This document shows positions 51,579 to 59,329 of a DNA stretch of 64,000 nucleotides, piece after piece (within the stretch, counting starts at the first letter, position 1; each line of letters begins with the position of its first letter). Location of the stretch: the NCBI GenBank assembly GCA_036501425.1, contig DASYAI010000041.1, positions 21,219 through 85,218 of the forward strand, written 5' to 3'. This DNA is from DATKRB01 sp036501425 (lineage in GTDB: Bacteria > Actinomycetota > Acidimicrobiia > Acidimicrobiales > RAAP-2). Under the pieces are notes generated by a model. It saw nothing but the letters and a program-made list of their open reading frames with translations. It was not told the DNA's origin and searched no databases. The translations under genes and the position numbers were made by a program.

Positions 51579-52328
51579 GTGGCACCCACCACCGATCCGC
51601 GCCCACTCCCGACCGGGCCGGCCAAGACCGCCCGGGTCCGCCAGATGTTCGACACGATCGCCCCCCGCTACGACCTGGTGAACCGGATCATGAGCCTGGG
51701 CCTCGACCAGGTGTGGCGGGCCAGGACGGTGGACGCCCTGGCCCTCGCGCCCGGCTCGGTGGTGGTGGACCTGGCGTGCGGCACGGGCGACCTGGGCGTG
51801 ATCGCCCGCCGACGGGGCTACGTGACGCTGGGTGCCGACTCGAGCGCCGGCATGCTGGCCGCCCGCCGGGGCGAGCAGCCGGTCGTCCGATGCGACGCAG
51901 CGGAGCTGCCCTTCGCCGACGGGGCGGTCGACGGGGTCCTGTGCGGGTACGCCCTGCGCAACTTCACCGACCTTCCGGTGGTCTTCGCCGAGGTCGCCCG
52001 GGTGCTGCGACCCGGCGGGCGGCTCGCCGCGCTGGAGGTGGCCCGCCCACGGTCCCGGGTGCTGGCCGGCGGCCACCGGGTCTGGTTCGAGGGCGTCGTG
52101 CCCCTGCTCGGCGCGGCGCTGTCCGACGCCGACGCCTACCGCTACCTGCCCCGCTCGACCGCCTACCTGCCCGACGAGCCGGCCCTGCGGGCGATCCTCG
52201 CCGCGTCGGGGTTCTCGACCGTCGGGCGCCGGTTGCTCCACGGCGGTCTGAGCCAGGTGCTCGTGGCCACTCGTCGTGGCCTGCCGGCGGCCGCGCCGCC
52301 GACGGCCGGCACCGCCAGGGTGGAGTGA
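51579..52328 (+). CDS. menG: Demethylmenaquinone methyltransferase (MenG/UbiE family)
   Basis: A 249-residue SAM-dependent methyltransferase. MFDTIAPRYDLVNRIMSLGLDQVW is the family start (residues 23-46). VVVDLACGTGDLG is the SAM motif I, CDAAELPFADGAVDGV and LRNFTDLPVVFAEVARVLRPGG complete the fold. It methylates demethylmenaquinone, the last step of the pathway. The GTG start is the first in frame after the upstream spacer; no clear ribosome-binding site is visible. Its stop overlaps menF as GTGA, which supports the menaquinone role. Confidence 0.92.
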   Translation: MAPTTDPRPLPTGPAKTARVRQMFDTIAPRYDLVNRIMSLGLDQVWRARTVDALALAPGSVVVDLACGTGDLGVIARRRGYVTLGADSSAGMLAARRGEQPVVRCDAAELPFADGAVDGVLCGYALRNFTDLPVVFAEVARVLRPGGRLAALEVARPRSRVLAGGHRVWFEGVVPLLGAALSDADAYRYLPRSTAYLPDEPALRAILAASGFSTVGRRLLHGGLSQVLVATRRGLPAAAPPTAGTARVE

Positions 52329-53737
52329 TCCGAACGGGCGGCGAGCCGGCCGATCCGTCGAGGCTGCGAGCGCGCACCACGGCGCTCGGCTCCGAGGAGC
52401 CGACGGCGGCGCTGCGGCGGGCGGCCGACGCCGGGCACCTCTTCGCCGGGCCGACCCTCACGATGGCAGCCACCGGCGTCGTCGCGACGCTGCCGCTCGC
52501 CGGCGGGCTCGGCCCCGGCCCCGGGCGCGCCGGCAGCGGGCTCGGATGGGTGGCCGAGTGGCTGGCCGAGGTCGGACGGGCCGGCGATGACGGGGGGCCC
52601 GGGACCGGGCCGGTGGCCATGGGTGCGTTGGACTTCGAGCCCGGGGCGCCGGCGGAGCTGGTGGTGCCCCGCCGGGTCCTGACCCGGGATCCGGCTGGGT
52701 CCTGGTGGCTCACCGTGATGTGGGGGCCGCACGAGGACCCGGATCCGGGCGAGGGCGGCGATCCCGACCTCGGGCGACGGGGTGGGCACGAGCCGCCGGA
52801 GGCCGCCGAGCCGCCGTCGAGCGTTGGCGACCCCGGGTGGCGGGACCGCGTCGCCGCTCTACGGGCCGTCCCCGCCCCCCAGGAGTACCGCGACGCGGTG
52901 GCTGACGCCGTGCGGCGGATCGCCGACCGGGGGCTCGACAAGGTGGTGCTCGGCCGACGCCTCGACCTCGAGCTGGCCGGTCCGATCGCCGTGGCAGCGG
53001 CGCTCGAGCGGCTCCGGGGCCGCGAGCCGGCGTGCACCACGTTCTCGTACCCGGTGGCCGGCGGCCGGTTCCTCGGCGCATCGCCGGAGCTGCTGGTGTC
53101 GAGGCGGGGCGGGTCGGCCAGATGCCACCCGCTGGCGGGCACGGTGGCGCTGACCGGCGACCCCGAGGGCGACCGGGCGGCGGTCGCGCGCCTGCGCGCC
53201 TCGGGGAAGGACCGGGGCGAGCACGCCGTCGTGGTCCGAGCCATCGTGGAGGCGCTGCGCGCCAGCGGCGGGGTGGTGCCCGAGCCCGGACCGCCCGAGA
53301 TCGTCCGGCTGCGGTCGGTCGCCCACCTGGCGACCGAGGTCGTCGCCCGCTACCGGGATGCGGCCCGGGCACCGGACGCGCTCGAGCTGCTGGCGGCGCT
53401 GCACCCGACCCCGGCCGTGGGCGGCTTCCCGACCGAGGTGGCCCTGCAGGCGATCCGGCAGCTCGAGGCGGCGCCACGGCGGTCGTGGGCCGGCCCGGTG
53501 GGCTGGGTGGACCACGTCGGCAACGGCGACTGGGTGATCGGGATCCGCAGTGCCACGGTGCGCGGCCGGCGCGCCTGGCTGTGGGCGGGGGCCGGGGTGG
53601 TCGCCGAATCGGATCCGGCGTCTGAGCTCGCCGAAACCACGGTCAAGCTGCTGCCGGTGGCCGACGCCCTCCTGCCCGGGGTGGACCTCGAGTTCCTCGG
53701 CCGCAGCGAGTACCGCGGGTCGCTCCCCGGCGTTTAG
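52325..53737 (+). CDS. menF: Isochorismate synthase
   Basis: A 470-residue chorismate-using enzyme that makes isochorismate, the first committed menaquinone step. The catalytic half has LDKVVLGRRLDLEL (lysine), FLGASPELLVSR, HPLAGTVALTGDPEGD, GKDRGEHAVVV, LHPTPAVGGFPTEVAL and WAGAGVVAESDPASELAETTVKL. The N-terminal 190 residues are poorly conserved and include a low-complexity stretch (PDPGEGGDPDLGRRGG). DhbC/EntC-type enzymes for siderophores are the alternative; coupling to menG favours MenF. It ends tail-to-tail with the sensor kinase gene, overlapping by 4 bases. Confidence 0.92.
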   Translation: MIRTGGEPADPSRLRARTTALGSEEPTAALRRAADAGHLFAGPTLTMAATGVVATLPLAGGLGPGPGRAGSGLGWVAEWLAEVGRAGDDGGPGTGPVAMGALDFEPGAPAELVVPRRVLTRDPAGSWWLTVMWGPHEDPDPGEGGDPDLGRRGGHEPPEAAEPPSSVGDPGWRDRVAALRAVPAPQEYRDAVADAVRRIADRGLDKVVLGRRLDLELAGPIAVAAALERLRGREPACTTFSYPVAGGRFLGASPELLVSRRGGSARCHPLAGTVALTGDPEGDRAAVARLRASGKDRGEHAVVVRAIVEALRASGGVVPEPGPPEIVRLRSVAHLATEVVARYRDAARAPDALELLAALHPTPAVGGFPTEVALQAIRQLEAAPRRSWAGPVGWVDHVGNGDWVIGIRSATVRGRRAWLWAGAGVVAESDPASELAETTVKLLPVADALLPGVDLEFLGRSEYRGSLPGV

Positions 53738-55269
53738 CGGCCGTCCCCCCGCACGGCGGCGCTCCGGTCGTCGAGCCCGGCGCGCCCGGCGCGGCGGGCC
53801 GGCGACGGGTCGGAAAGCTCCCCCGAGGACCTCGATGGCCAACGAGGAACCCGCACCGTGAACGACGACCCGGTCCCGACGCCGGACTCCACCGAGGCGG
53901 TGCCGCCGAGGGCCTCGGCGATGGCGCGCACGATGGCCAGCCCGAGGCCGGTGCCACCCCGGCCCCGAGCCGAGTCGTTGCGATAGAAGCGGTCGAACAC
54001 GTGCGCCAGCTGCTCGTCGGACAGGCCCGGCCCGTGGTCGGTGACCCGAAGCACGCCCATCTGCGCCTCGACGGCCACCTCCACCTCGACCGGTGTCCCC
54101 GGGGGCGTGTGCTGGAGGGCGTTGCGCAGCAGGTTGTGGGCCACCTGCCCCAGGCGGTCGGTATCCCCGGCCACCTCGACCGGCCCGCCGGCCTGCAGGA
54201 CGATGGGCCGGTCGAGGTCGACGGTGCGAGCGTCGCTGACCACGTCCGACGCCACATCGGCGAGGTCGACCCGCTCGGTGAGCAACGGGCGTCCCTGGTC
54301 CAGCCGGGCCAGCAGGAGCAGGTCGTCCACCAGCCCGCCCATCCGGGTGGCCTCCTGCTCGATGCGCGCCAGCGCCCGCTCGCGCCCCTCGCGGTCGGCG
54401 AACCCTCCCTTGGCCAGCAGCTCGGCGTAGCCCCGGATCGACGTGAGCGGCGTGCGTAACTCGTGTGAGGCGTCGGCCACGAACTGGCGGAGCCGGTTCT
54501 CTGACCGGGTCTTCTCGGTGAAGGCGCCCTCGATCTGGACCAGCATGGAGTTGAAGGCCTGGCCCAGCTGGCCCACCTCGGTCGAGGGGTCCTGGCTCGG
54601 TACCCGTCGGGTGAGGTCGCCCGACGCGATGGCCCCGGCGGTCTCGGTCATGGCGGCCAGCGGGCGCAGGCCGCGCCGCACGGTCCAGAGCCCGAGCAGC
54701 ATCAGGGCGACGACCACCGCGACCGACACGCCGATCTCGATCTCGAGCAACGAGTCCAAGGTGTTGAGGGTCGGGTTGAGCGACACGGCGGCCACCAGGG
54801 TTCCCTGCGGCACGGCGACCGCACCGACCCGGTACTGGGCCCGAGGGTCCCCCGACGCTCCGACGTCCACCATGTCGGGGCTGGGCCGGAACGTGCCCTC
54901 CCGGCGCCCGAAGGTGCGGGGTTGGGGCGTCGGGGCGATCCGCAGGGGTCCGCGGATCGCCGGTTCGGGGTCCGGAGAGCTCGGCGAGCCCGAGGGCCGC
55001 TCGAGGACGACCTTGCCGTCGGGGCCGAGCAGGAGCACGAACACGTCGGGGCTGACGTGGCTGCCCAGCCCCCGGGCGGTCACGGCGAGCCGGTGCCGTT
55101 GCAAGAACACCAGGTAGTCGTAGGCCTGGTGCTGGGCCGCGCCCACCTGCTCGTCGACCTGACCCAGCAGGGACGAGCGCAGCGACGTGTAGGTGGCCAC
55201 GTCGGCGATGGCCAGGCCGACGATCAGCAGGAGGGCCATGGTCATCGAGAGCCGGCGCCGGAGCTTCAC
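53734..55269 (-). CDS. Sensor histidine kinase (OmpR-system type)
   Basis: A 511-residue membrane kinase. Two membrane segments (about 8-28 and 178-198) flank a 150-residue outer sensing domain. A HAMP linker follows (RRGLRPLAAMTETAGAIASGDL). The phosphorylated His269 is in DASHELRTPLTSIRGYAELL. ATP-binding blocks N (HNLLRNALQHTP), G1 (VTDHGPGL), F (FDRFYRNDSARGRGG) and G2 (GTGLGLAIV) are complete. It lies 33 bases downstream of the response regulator, its obvious partner. The leucine after HE is encoded by TTA, a rare codon in such GC-rich DNA. The signal is unknown. Confidence 0.94.
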   Translation of the reverse strand: MKLRRRLSMTMALLLIVGLAIADVATYTSLRSSLLGQVDEQVGAAQHQAYDYLVFLQRHRLAVTARGLGSHVSPDVFVLLLGPDGKVVLERPSGSPSSPDPEPAIRGPLRIAPTPQPRTFGRREGTFRPSPDMVDVGASGDPRAQYRVGAVAVPQGTLVAAVSLNPTLNTLDSLLEIEIGVSVAVVVALMLLGLWTVRRGLRPLAAMTETAGAIASGDLTRRVPSQDPSTEVGQLGQAFNSMLVQIEGAFTEKTRSENRLRQFVADASHELRTPLTSIRGYAELLAKGGFADREGRERALARIEQEATRMGGLVDDLLLLARLDQGRPLLTERVDLADVASDVVSDARTVDLDRPIVLQAGGPVEVAGDTDRLGQVAHNLLRNALQHTPPGTPVEVEVAVEAQMGVLRVTDHGPGLSDEQLAHVFDRFYRNDSARGRGGTGLGLAIVRAIAEALGGTASVESGVGTGSSFTVRVPRWPSRSSGELSDPSPARRAGRAGLDDRSAAVRGDGR

Positions 55270-55302
55270 GAGGACCCTCCTCGCCCGCCGGTCGCCCTCA
55301 CC

Positions 55303-55995
55303 TCACCGGGGGAGGCGCAGGGTGTAGCCGACCCGACGCACCGTGTGGATGAGCGGCGGATCGAACTCGTCGATCTTCTTGCGGAGGTAGCTGATGTAGG
55401 TCTCGACGATGTTGACCTCGCCGGTGAAGCCGTACTCCCAGACGTTGTCGAGGATCTCGGACTTGGAGACCACGCGGCGGGCGTTCTCGAGCAGGTATTG
55501 GAGGAGGTTGAACTCGGTGGCGGTGAGCTCGATGGCGACGCCCTGCCGCCACACCTCGTGGGTCTCGACGTCCATCGAGAGGTCGGCGAAGCGCAGCGGG
55601 CGCTCGTCGGCTCCGACGTCGTGACCCGAGCGGCGGAGCACCGCGCGGACTCGGGCCACGAGCTCCACGAGGCTGAACGGCTTGGTGACGTAGTCGTCTC
55701 CCAGCGTCAGACCCTCCACCTTGTCCTCGGTGGCGTCACGGGCGGTCAGGAACACGACCGGCACGGCGTTCCCCTCCTCACGCAGGCGGCGGCAGACCTC
55801 GGTCCCGCTCAGATCCGGGAGCATCACGTCGAGCATGATCAGGTCGGGGGCCCGGGTGCGAGCGGCCTGCAACGCCTCGGCCCCGGTCGCCGCGATGGAC
55901 ACGGCGAACCCCTCGAAGCGCAACCCGGCGGCGAGCAGGTCGGTGATGTACGGCTCGTCGTCGACGACGAGGATCTCCTCGGAACCGGCGGCCAC
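55303..55995 (-). CDS. OmpR/PhoB-family response regulator
   Basis: A 230-residue DNA-binding regulator. The receiver has VVDDEPYITDLL, phosphoacceptor Asp56 in LIMLDVMLPDLSG, and the lysine in DYVTKPFSLVEL. The winged-helix output domain has LTATEFNLLQYLLENARRVV, VWEYGFTGEVNIVETYISYL and the wing HTVRRVGYTLR. It is transcribed before its kinase gene and resembles the TrcR/MprA type of actinobacteria. Targets cannot be read from the window. Confidence 0.95.
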   Translation of the reverse strand: MAAGSEEILVVDDEPYITDLLAAGLRFEGFAVSIAATGAEALQAARTRAPDLIMLDVMLPDLSGTEVCRRLREEGNAVPVVFLTARDATEDKVEGLTLGDDYVTKPFSLVELVARVRAVLRRSGHDVGADERPLRFADLSMDVETHEVWRQGVAIELTATEFNLLQYLLENARRVVSKSEILDNVWEYGFTGEVNIVETYISYLRKKIDEFDPPLIHTVRRVGYTLRLPR

Positions 55996-56040
55996 CAGAC
56001 CATGTTCTCAGAGATCGGCGACGCGGCGCGAGCGATGCGT

Positions 56041-56802
56041 TCAGCGGGTGGGCGTCGGGTACGTCGGAGCTCGACCGATCCGGCCCGTCAGGGCCCGGAT
56101 CCCCCGCTGGAGCCCCCACAACGTGACCAGCCCGAGCGCCTCGAAGACGATGGCTGAGGACATCTTGGACTCCCCGGCCGCCCGGTCGACGAACCGGATG
56201 GGGATCTCGAGGATCGAGGCCCCGGCCGCCCGGGCCCGGTAGGTCATCTCGATCTGGAACCCGTAGCCCTCGGCCCGGACCGTCTCGATGTGCAGGCGAC
56301 GGAGCAGGTCGGCGTCGTAGGCGCGGAACCCGGCGGTCGAGTCGGCCACCCCCAGCCCGAGCACGACCGACGCGTAGCGGTTGCCCCCCCGCGACAGCAG
56401 GTGGCGGTGCCACGACCACCGGGGGATCGAGCCCCCCGGGACGTAGCGGGAACCGATCACCAGGTCGTGGCCGTCGCGCAGCGGACCGACCAGCTCGGGC
56501 AGGGCCTCGGGGTCGTGGGAGAAGTCGGCGTCGATCTCGATTAGGGCCTCGTAGCCGTGACCGAGTCCCCAGGCGAACCCGGCCCGGTAGGCGCTGCCCA
56601 GCCCGGCCTTCTCCTCGCGCTGGAGGAGGTGTACGTCGTCGAGCTCGGTGGCCATGCGCCGGACCGTCTCGGCGGTGCCGTCGGGGCTCGCATCGTCGAC
56701 GACCAGGACGCCGGCTTCGGGCAGGGCTTTGCGCACCATGTGCACCAGACGTTCGATGTTGTCCGCCTCGTTGAAGGTGGGCACCACGACGAGCACGCGC
56801 AC
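56041..56802 (-). CDS. ppm1: Polyprenol monophosphomannose synthase (family 2 glycosyltransferase)
   Basis: A 253-residue GT-A enzyme that makes polyprenyl-phosphate mannose from GDP-mannose. VVVPTFNEADNIERLV and VVDDASPDGTAETV bind the nucleotide; EIDADFSHDPEALPEL holds the metal site; GSRYVPGGSIPRWSWHR is the signature of the dolichol-phosphate mannose synthase group. There is no membrane domain, as in the catalytic half of mycobacterial Ppm1. Its product is the donor that the GT-C enzymes of the glycan region would need. The GTG lies 7 bases after TAAGCT, at the end of the preceding permease gene. The precise sugar is not proven. Confidence 0.9.
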   Translation of the reverse strand: MRVLVVVPTFNEADNIERLVHMVRKALPEAGVLVVDDASPDGTAETVRRMATELDDVHLLQREEKAGLGSAYRAGFAWGLGHGYEALIEIDADFSHDPEALPELVGPLRDGHDLVIGSRYVPGGSIPRWSWHRHLLSRGGNRYASVVLGLGVADSTAGFRAYDADLLRRLHIETVRAEGYGFQIEMTYRARAAGASILEIPIRFVDRAAGESKMSSAIVFEALGLVTLWGLQRGIRALTGRIGRAPTYPTPTR

Positions 56803-56809
56803 GGCCGGC

Positions 56810-56815
56810 AGCTTA
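56810..56815 (-). promoter_or_regulatory. Candidate internal -10 element of ppm1
   Basis: TAAGCT on the minus strand includes the stop codon of the AI-2E-family gene and ends 7 bases before the ppm1 GTG. Confidence 0.3.
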
Positions 56816-58063
56816 GGAGGTGCCGGGCTCGACCTCGGGTTGCCTCTCTCCCACGGCGATCATCCCGGAGGGCCCTCGTCCCCCATGGCGGACCTCGCGG
56901 GCGATGACCTGGATGGCCCCGCCGATGGGGATGCCGAGGAGGGCCCCCACGAAAGCGCCCAGCGCCGAACCGATCTGGTCGCCCAGCTTGGCGGCGACCA
57001 GGACGGACAGCAGGACCCATAGGGGGTTCATCCGCACGGTGCGGCTCATCACCACCGGGTTCAGCACGTGGTTCTCGATCTGCTGGTAGGCGAGGAAGAC
57101 CACCAGCGTCACGATCCCGGCGGGCGACGAGTGGATGAAGGCGAGGATGACCGTGGGAATGCCGGCCAGCAGGCCCCCGACCAGGGGGAGGAGGTCCACC
57201 AGGGCCACCCAGAGGCCGAGCAGCGGGGCGAACGGGACGCCCAGGAGCACCAGGGTCACGAAGACGACGACGCCGGCGACCACCGACGTCAGCACGTTGC
57301 CGAGCACGTAGCCGGCCACCGAGCGGGTGACCTCGGCGTAGGTCCGTCGGACCCGACTGGCCCGCTCGGCCGGCATCAGGCCGAGGATCCCCCGGGCCAC
57401 GGTCGGGCCCTCCAGCATGATGAAGAACGACAGGATGGCGATCGTGGTGATGGCTACCACCGTCGACGCAGCGGCGGCGCCTACCGACAGCGCCTGGGCC
57501 GGCTTGAGGATCTTGGTCACGTCCTCACTGAGCTTCGGGGCGTTCTTGGCCACCCAGTTCTGAAGATGCAGCCGCTTGACCAGCCGGCCTATCGATCCCC
57601 GGCCGTGCTCGGCCTGATGGACCAAGGTGGGCACCTGGCGGGCGAAGTGGGTCACCCCCGAGACCAGGGGGGCCGAAAACGCGTAGACGATGGCCCCGAA
57701 GGCCACGAGTCCGATCAGGAACACCACCGACGCAGCCGCACCGCGTGGCAGTCCCCGCCGCTCGAGCAGGTGGATGGCCGGCGAGACGGCCAGCGCGACG
57801 AAGGCCGCCACCAGGACGTAGAGCACCTCCATCCGCAGCACCCACAGCAGCAGCAGGAAGATGCCGGTGAGCACCACCACGGCGACGGTGGTGAGGATCG
57901 TGGCCAGGGGCACCCGGCGGGCGTCCGCCGCCCCGGCCACTCGGCTGTGCCAGCTCGATTCGTCCGGACCGGGCGCCGCCGCACCGGGCCGAGCCGCGCC
58001 GGGCGCCGCCGCACCGGGCGCCGCCGGACTGGCCCCGTCAGGCGGCTGGGTCGGCCGGGACAT
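56813..58063 (-). CDS. AI-2E family transporter (UPF0118/PerM-like permease)
   Basis: A 416-residue membrane protein with about eight hydrophobic segments. Family landmarks are the first pair of segments (LLLWVLRMEVLYVLVAAFVALAVSPAI), the long amphipathic stretch before LSVGAAAASTVVAITTIAIL, and the conserved end QQIENHVLNPVVMSRTVRMNPLWVLLSVLVAAKLGD. Substrates of this family vary and are mostly unknown; autoinducer export is shown for few members. The N-terminal 45 residues are a Pro/Gly/Ala repeat. The ATG (MSRPTQPPDG) lies 6 bases after CATGCT; an ATG 14 codons upstream would overlap the divergent promoter. Confidence 0.88.
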   Translation of the reverse strand: MSRPTQPPDGASPAAPGAAAPGAARPGAAAPGPDESSWHSRVAGAADARRVPLATILTTVAVVVLTGIFLLLLWVLRMEVLYVLVAAFVALAVSPAIHLLERRGLPRGAAASVVFLIGLVAFGAIVYAFSAPLVSGVTHFARQVPTLVHQAEHGRGSIGRLVKRLHLQNWVAKNAPKLSEDVTKILKPAQALSVGAAAASTVVAITTIAILSFFIMLEGPTVARGILGLMPAERASRVRRTYAEVTRSVAGYVLGNVLTSVVAGVVVFVTLVLLGVPFAPLLGLWVALVDLLPLVGGLLAGIPTVILAFIHSSPAGIVTLVVFLAYQQIENHVLNPVVMSRTVRMNPLWVLLSVLVAAKLGDQIGSALGAFVGALLGIPIGGAIQVIAREVRHGGRGPSGMIAVGERQPEVEPGTS

Positions 58064-58069
58064 CGGCCA

Positions 58070-58075
58070 AGCATG
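58070..58075 (-). promoter_or_regulatory. Candidate -10 element of the AI-2E-family gene
   Basis: CATGCT on the minus strand ends 6 bases before the chosen ATG. It lies in the 50-base divergent spacer with the YbhN-like gene. Confidence 0.3.
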
Positions 58076-58113
58076 GCAGGTCCGGTCCGAAATGGGTGGA
58101 AGCATGGCGGCCG

Positions 58114-59322
58114 ATGGAGCAGCTGGAGGGCGCCGCCGCCGGGGGTGGCGAGGGATCGGGCGACCCGCCTGCCGGTGCTCCTCGGTCCTCGGACGCCGGC
58201 GGGGACGGGGTCCCGGTAGCCGGCGGCTCGACCGGTCCGCCGGACCCACCACCGCCGGACGTCGGGGCACTGCGCAACCGGCGCCGGCTGGTTCGCTCGT
58301 TCCGGGTCGCCCTCGCCCTGGTCGTGCTGTTCTTCGTGGCCGAGTACCTGCTGCTCCCCGACGTGACCAGCGCCGGCCAGTCGATCAGCCGGCTGGGCCG
58401 GGTCGACGTGGCGGGGCTCGTCGTCGGGGTGCTGCTCGAGTTCTGCGCTCTGGGCGCCTATGCGCAGCTCACGCACACCGTGCTCTCCCCCGACCCGCCG
58501 CCCCGGTGGCGCCTCCTGCGGGTGAACATGTCGAGCCTGGCGGTGAGCCACGTGCTGCCCGGCGGGACGGCCCCGGGGGCGGCGGTCGCCTATCGGCTGC
58601 TGACCGAGTCGGGCGTCTCGGGATCGACGGCGGCGTTCGGGCTGGCGACCCAGGGCGTCGGGTCGGCGGTGGTGCTCAACGTCATCTTCTGGGTCTTCCT
58701 GCTCATCTCGATCCCGCTGCGGGGCTACAACCCGCTCTACGGCTTCGCCGCGATCGCCGGCGCCCTGCTGCTGGCCGCGTTCGGCGGCGTGGTCCTGCTC
58801 TTGACCCGCGGCGCCCGCCAGGCGGCCGATCGCCTGCACCACCTGGCGGTCCACCTGCCGTTCGTGAACGCCGACCGAATCTCCTCGCTGGTCCAGAACG
58901 TCGCCGACCGCCTGGCGGTGCTGCTGCGGAACCGCCACCTGCTCACCAGCGCGCTGCTCTGGGCGGCCGCCAACTGGCTCCTCGATGCCGGGTCGCTGTG
59001 GGTCCTGTTGCTGGCGTTCGGCCACGCCATCTCGCCCGTCGACCTTCTGGTGGCCTACGGCCTCGCCAACATCCTCGCCGTGATCCCGATCACCCCCTCG
59101 GGGCTCGGCGTCGTCGAGGGGGTCCTGATCCCGACCCTGTCGGGCTTCGGGGTGCCCAAGACGGTGGCGATCCTGGGCGTGCTGGCCTGGCGGCTGGTGA
59201 ACTTCTGGCTGCCCATCCCCATGGGCGGCCTCTCGTATCTGTCCCTACGGCTCGGGCCGGTCGCCCGGCGCCGGCGGGCGACGGGCCCGGCCGGCTCCCC
59301 GGCGGACTGCACGCTCGGCTGA
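58114..59322 (+). CDS. YbhN/UPF0104-like membrane protein (lysylphosphatidylglycerol synthase TM-domain family)
   Basis: A 402-residue protein with about eight membrane segments after a 50-residue Gly/Pro/Asp-rich soluble start. VSHVLPGGTAPGAAVAYRLL is the family's first loop motif, and VIPITPSGLGVVEGVLIPTL near the end is its most conserved block. Relatives are the flippase-like half of MprF and uncharacterised polyprenyl/lipid membrane proteins, so lipid or lipid-linked sugar movement is likely but unproven. The ATG (MEQLEGAA) is chosen; a GTG six codons upstream is possible. It converges with ppk1 with a 7-base gap. Confidence 0.83.
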   Translation: MEQLEGAAAGGGEGSGDPPAGAPRSSDAGGDGVPVAGGSTGPPDPPPPDVGALRNRRRLVRSFRVALALVVLFFVAEYLLLPDVTSAGQSISRLGRVDVAGLVVGVLLEFCALGAYAQLTHTVLSPDPPPRWRLLRVNMSSLAVSHVLPGGTAPGAAVAYRLLTESGVSGSTAAFGLATQGVGSAVVLNVIFWVFLLISIPLRGYNPLYGFAAIAGALLLAAFGGVVLLLTRGARQAADRLHHLAVHLPFVNADRISSLVQNVADRLAVLLRNRHLLTSALLWAAANWLLDAGSLWVLLLAFGHAISPVDLLVAYGLANILAVIPITPSGLGVVEGVLIPTLSGFGVPKTVAILGVLAWRLVNFWLPIPMGGLSYLSLRLGPVARRRRATGPAGSPADCTLG

Positions 59323-59329
59323 TCGCCGC

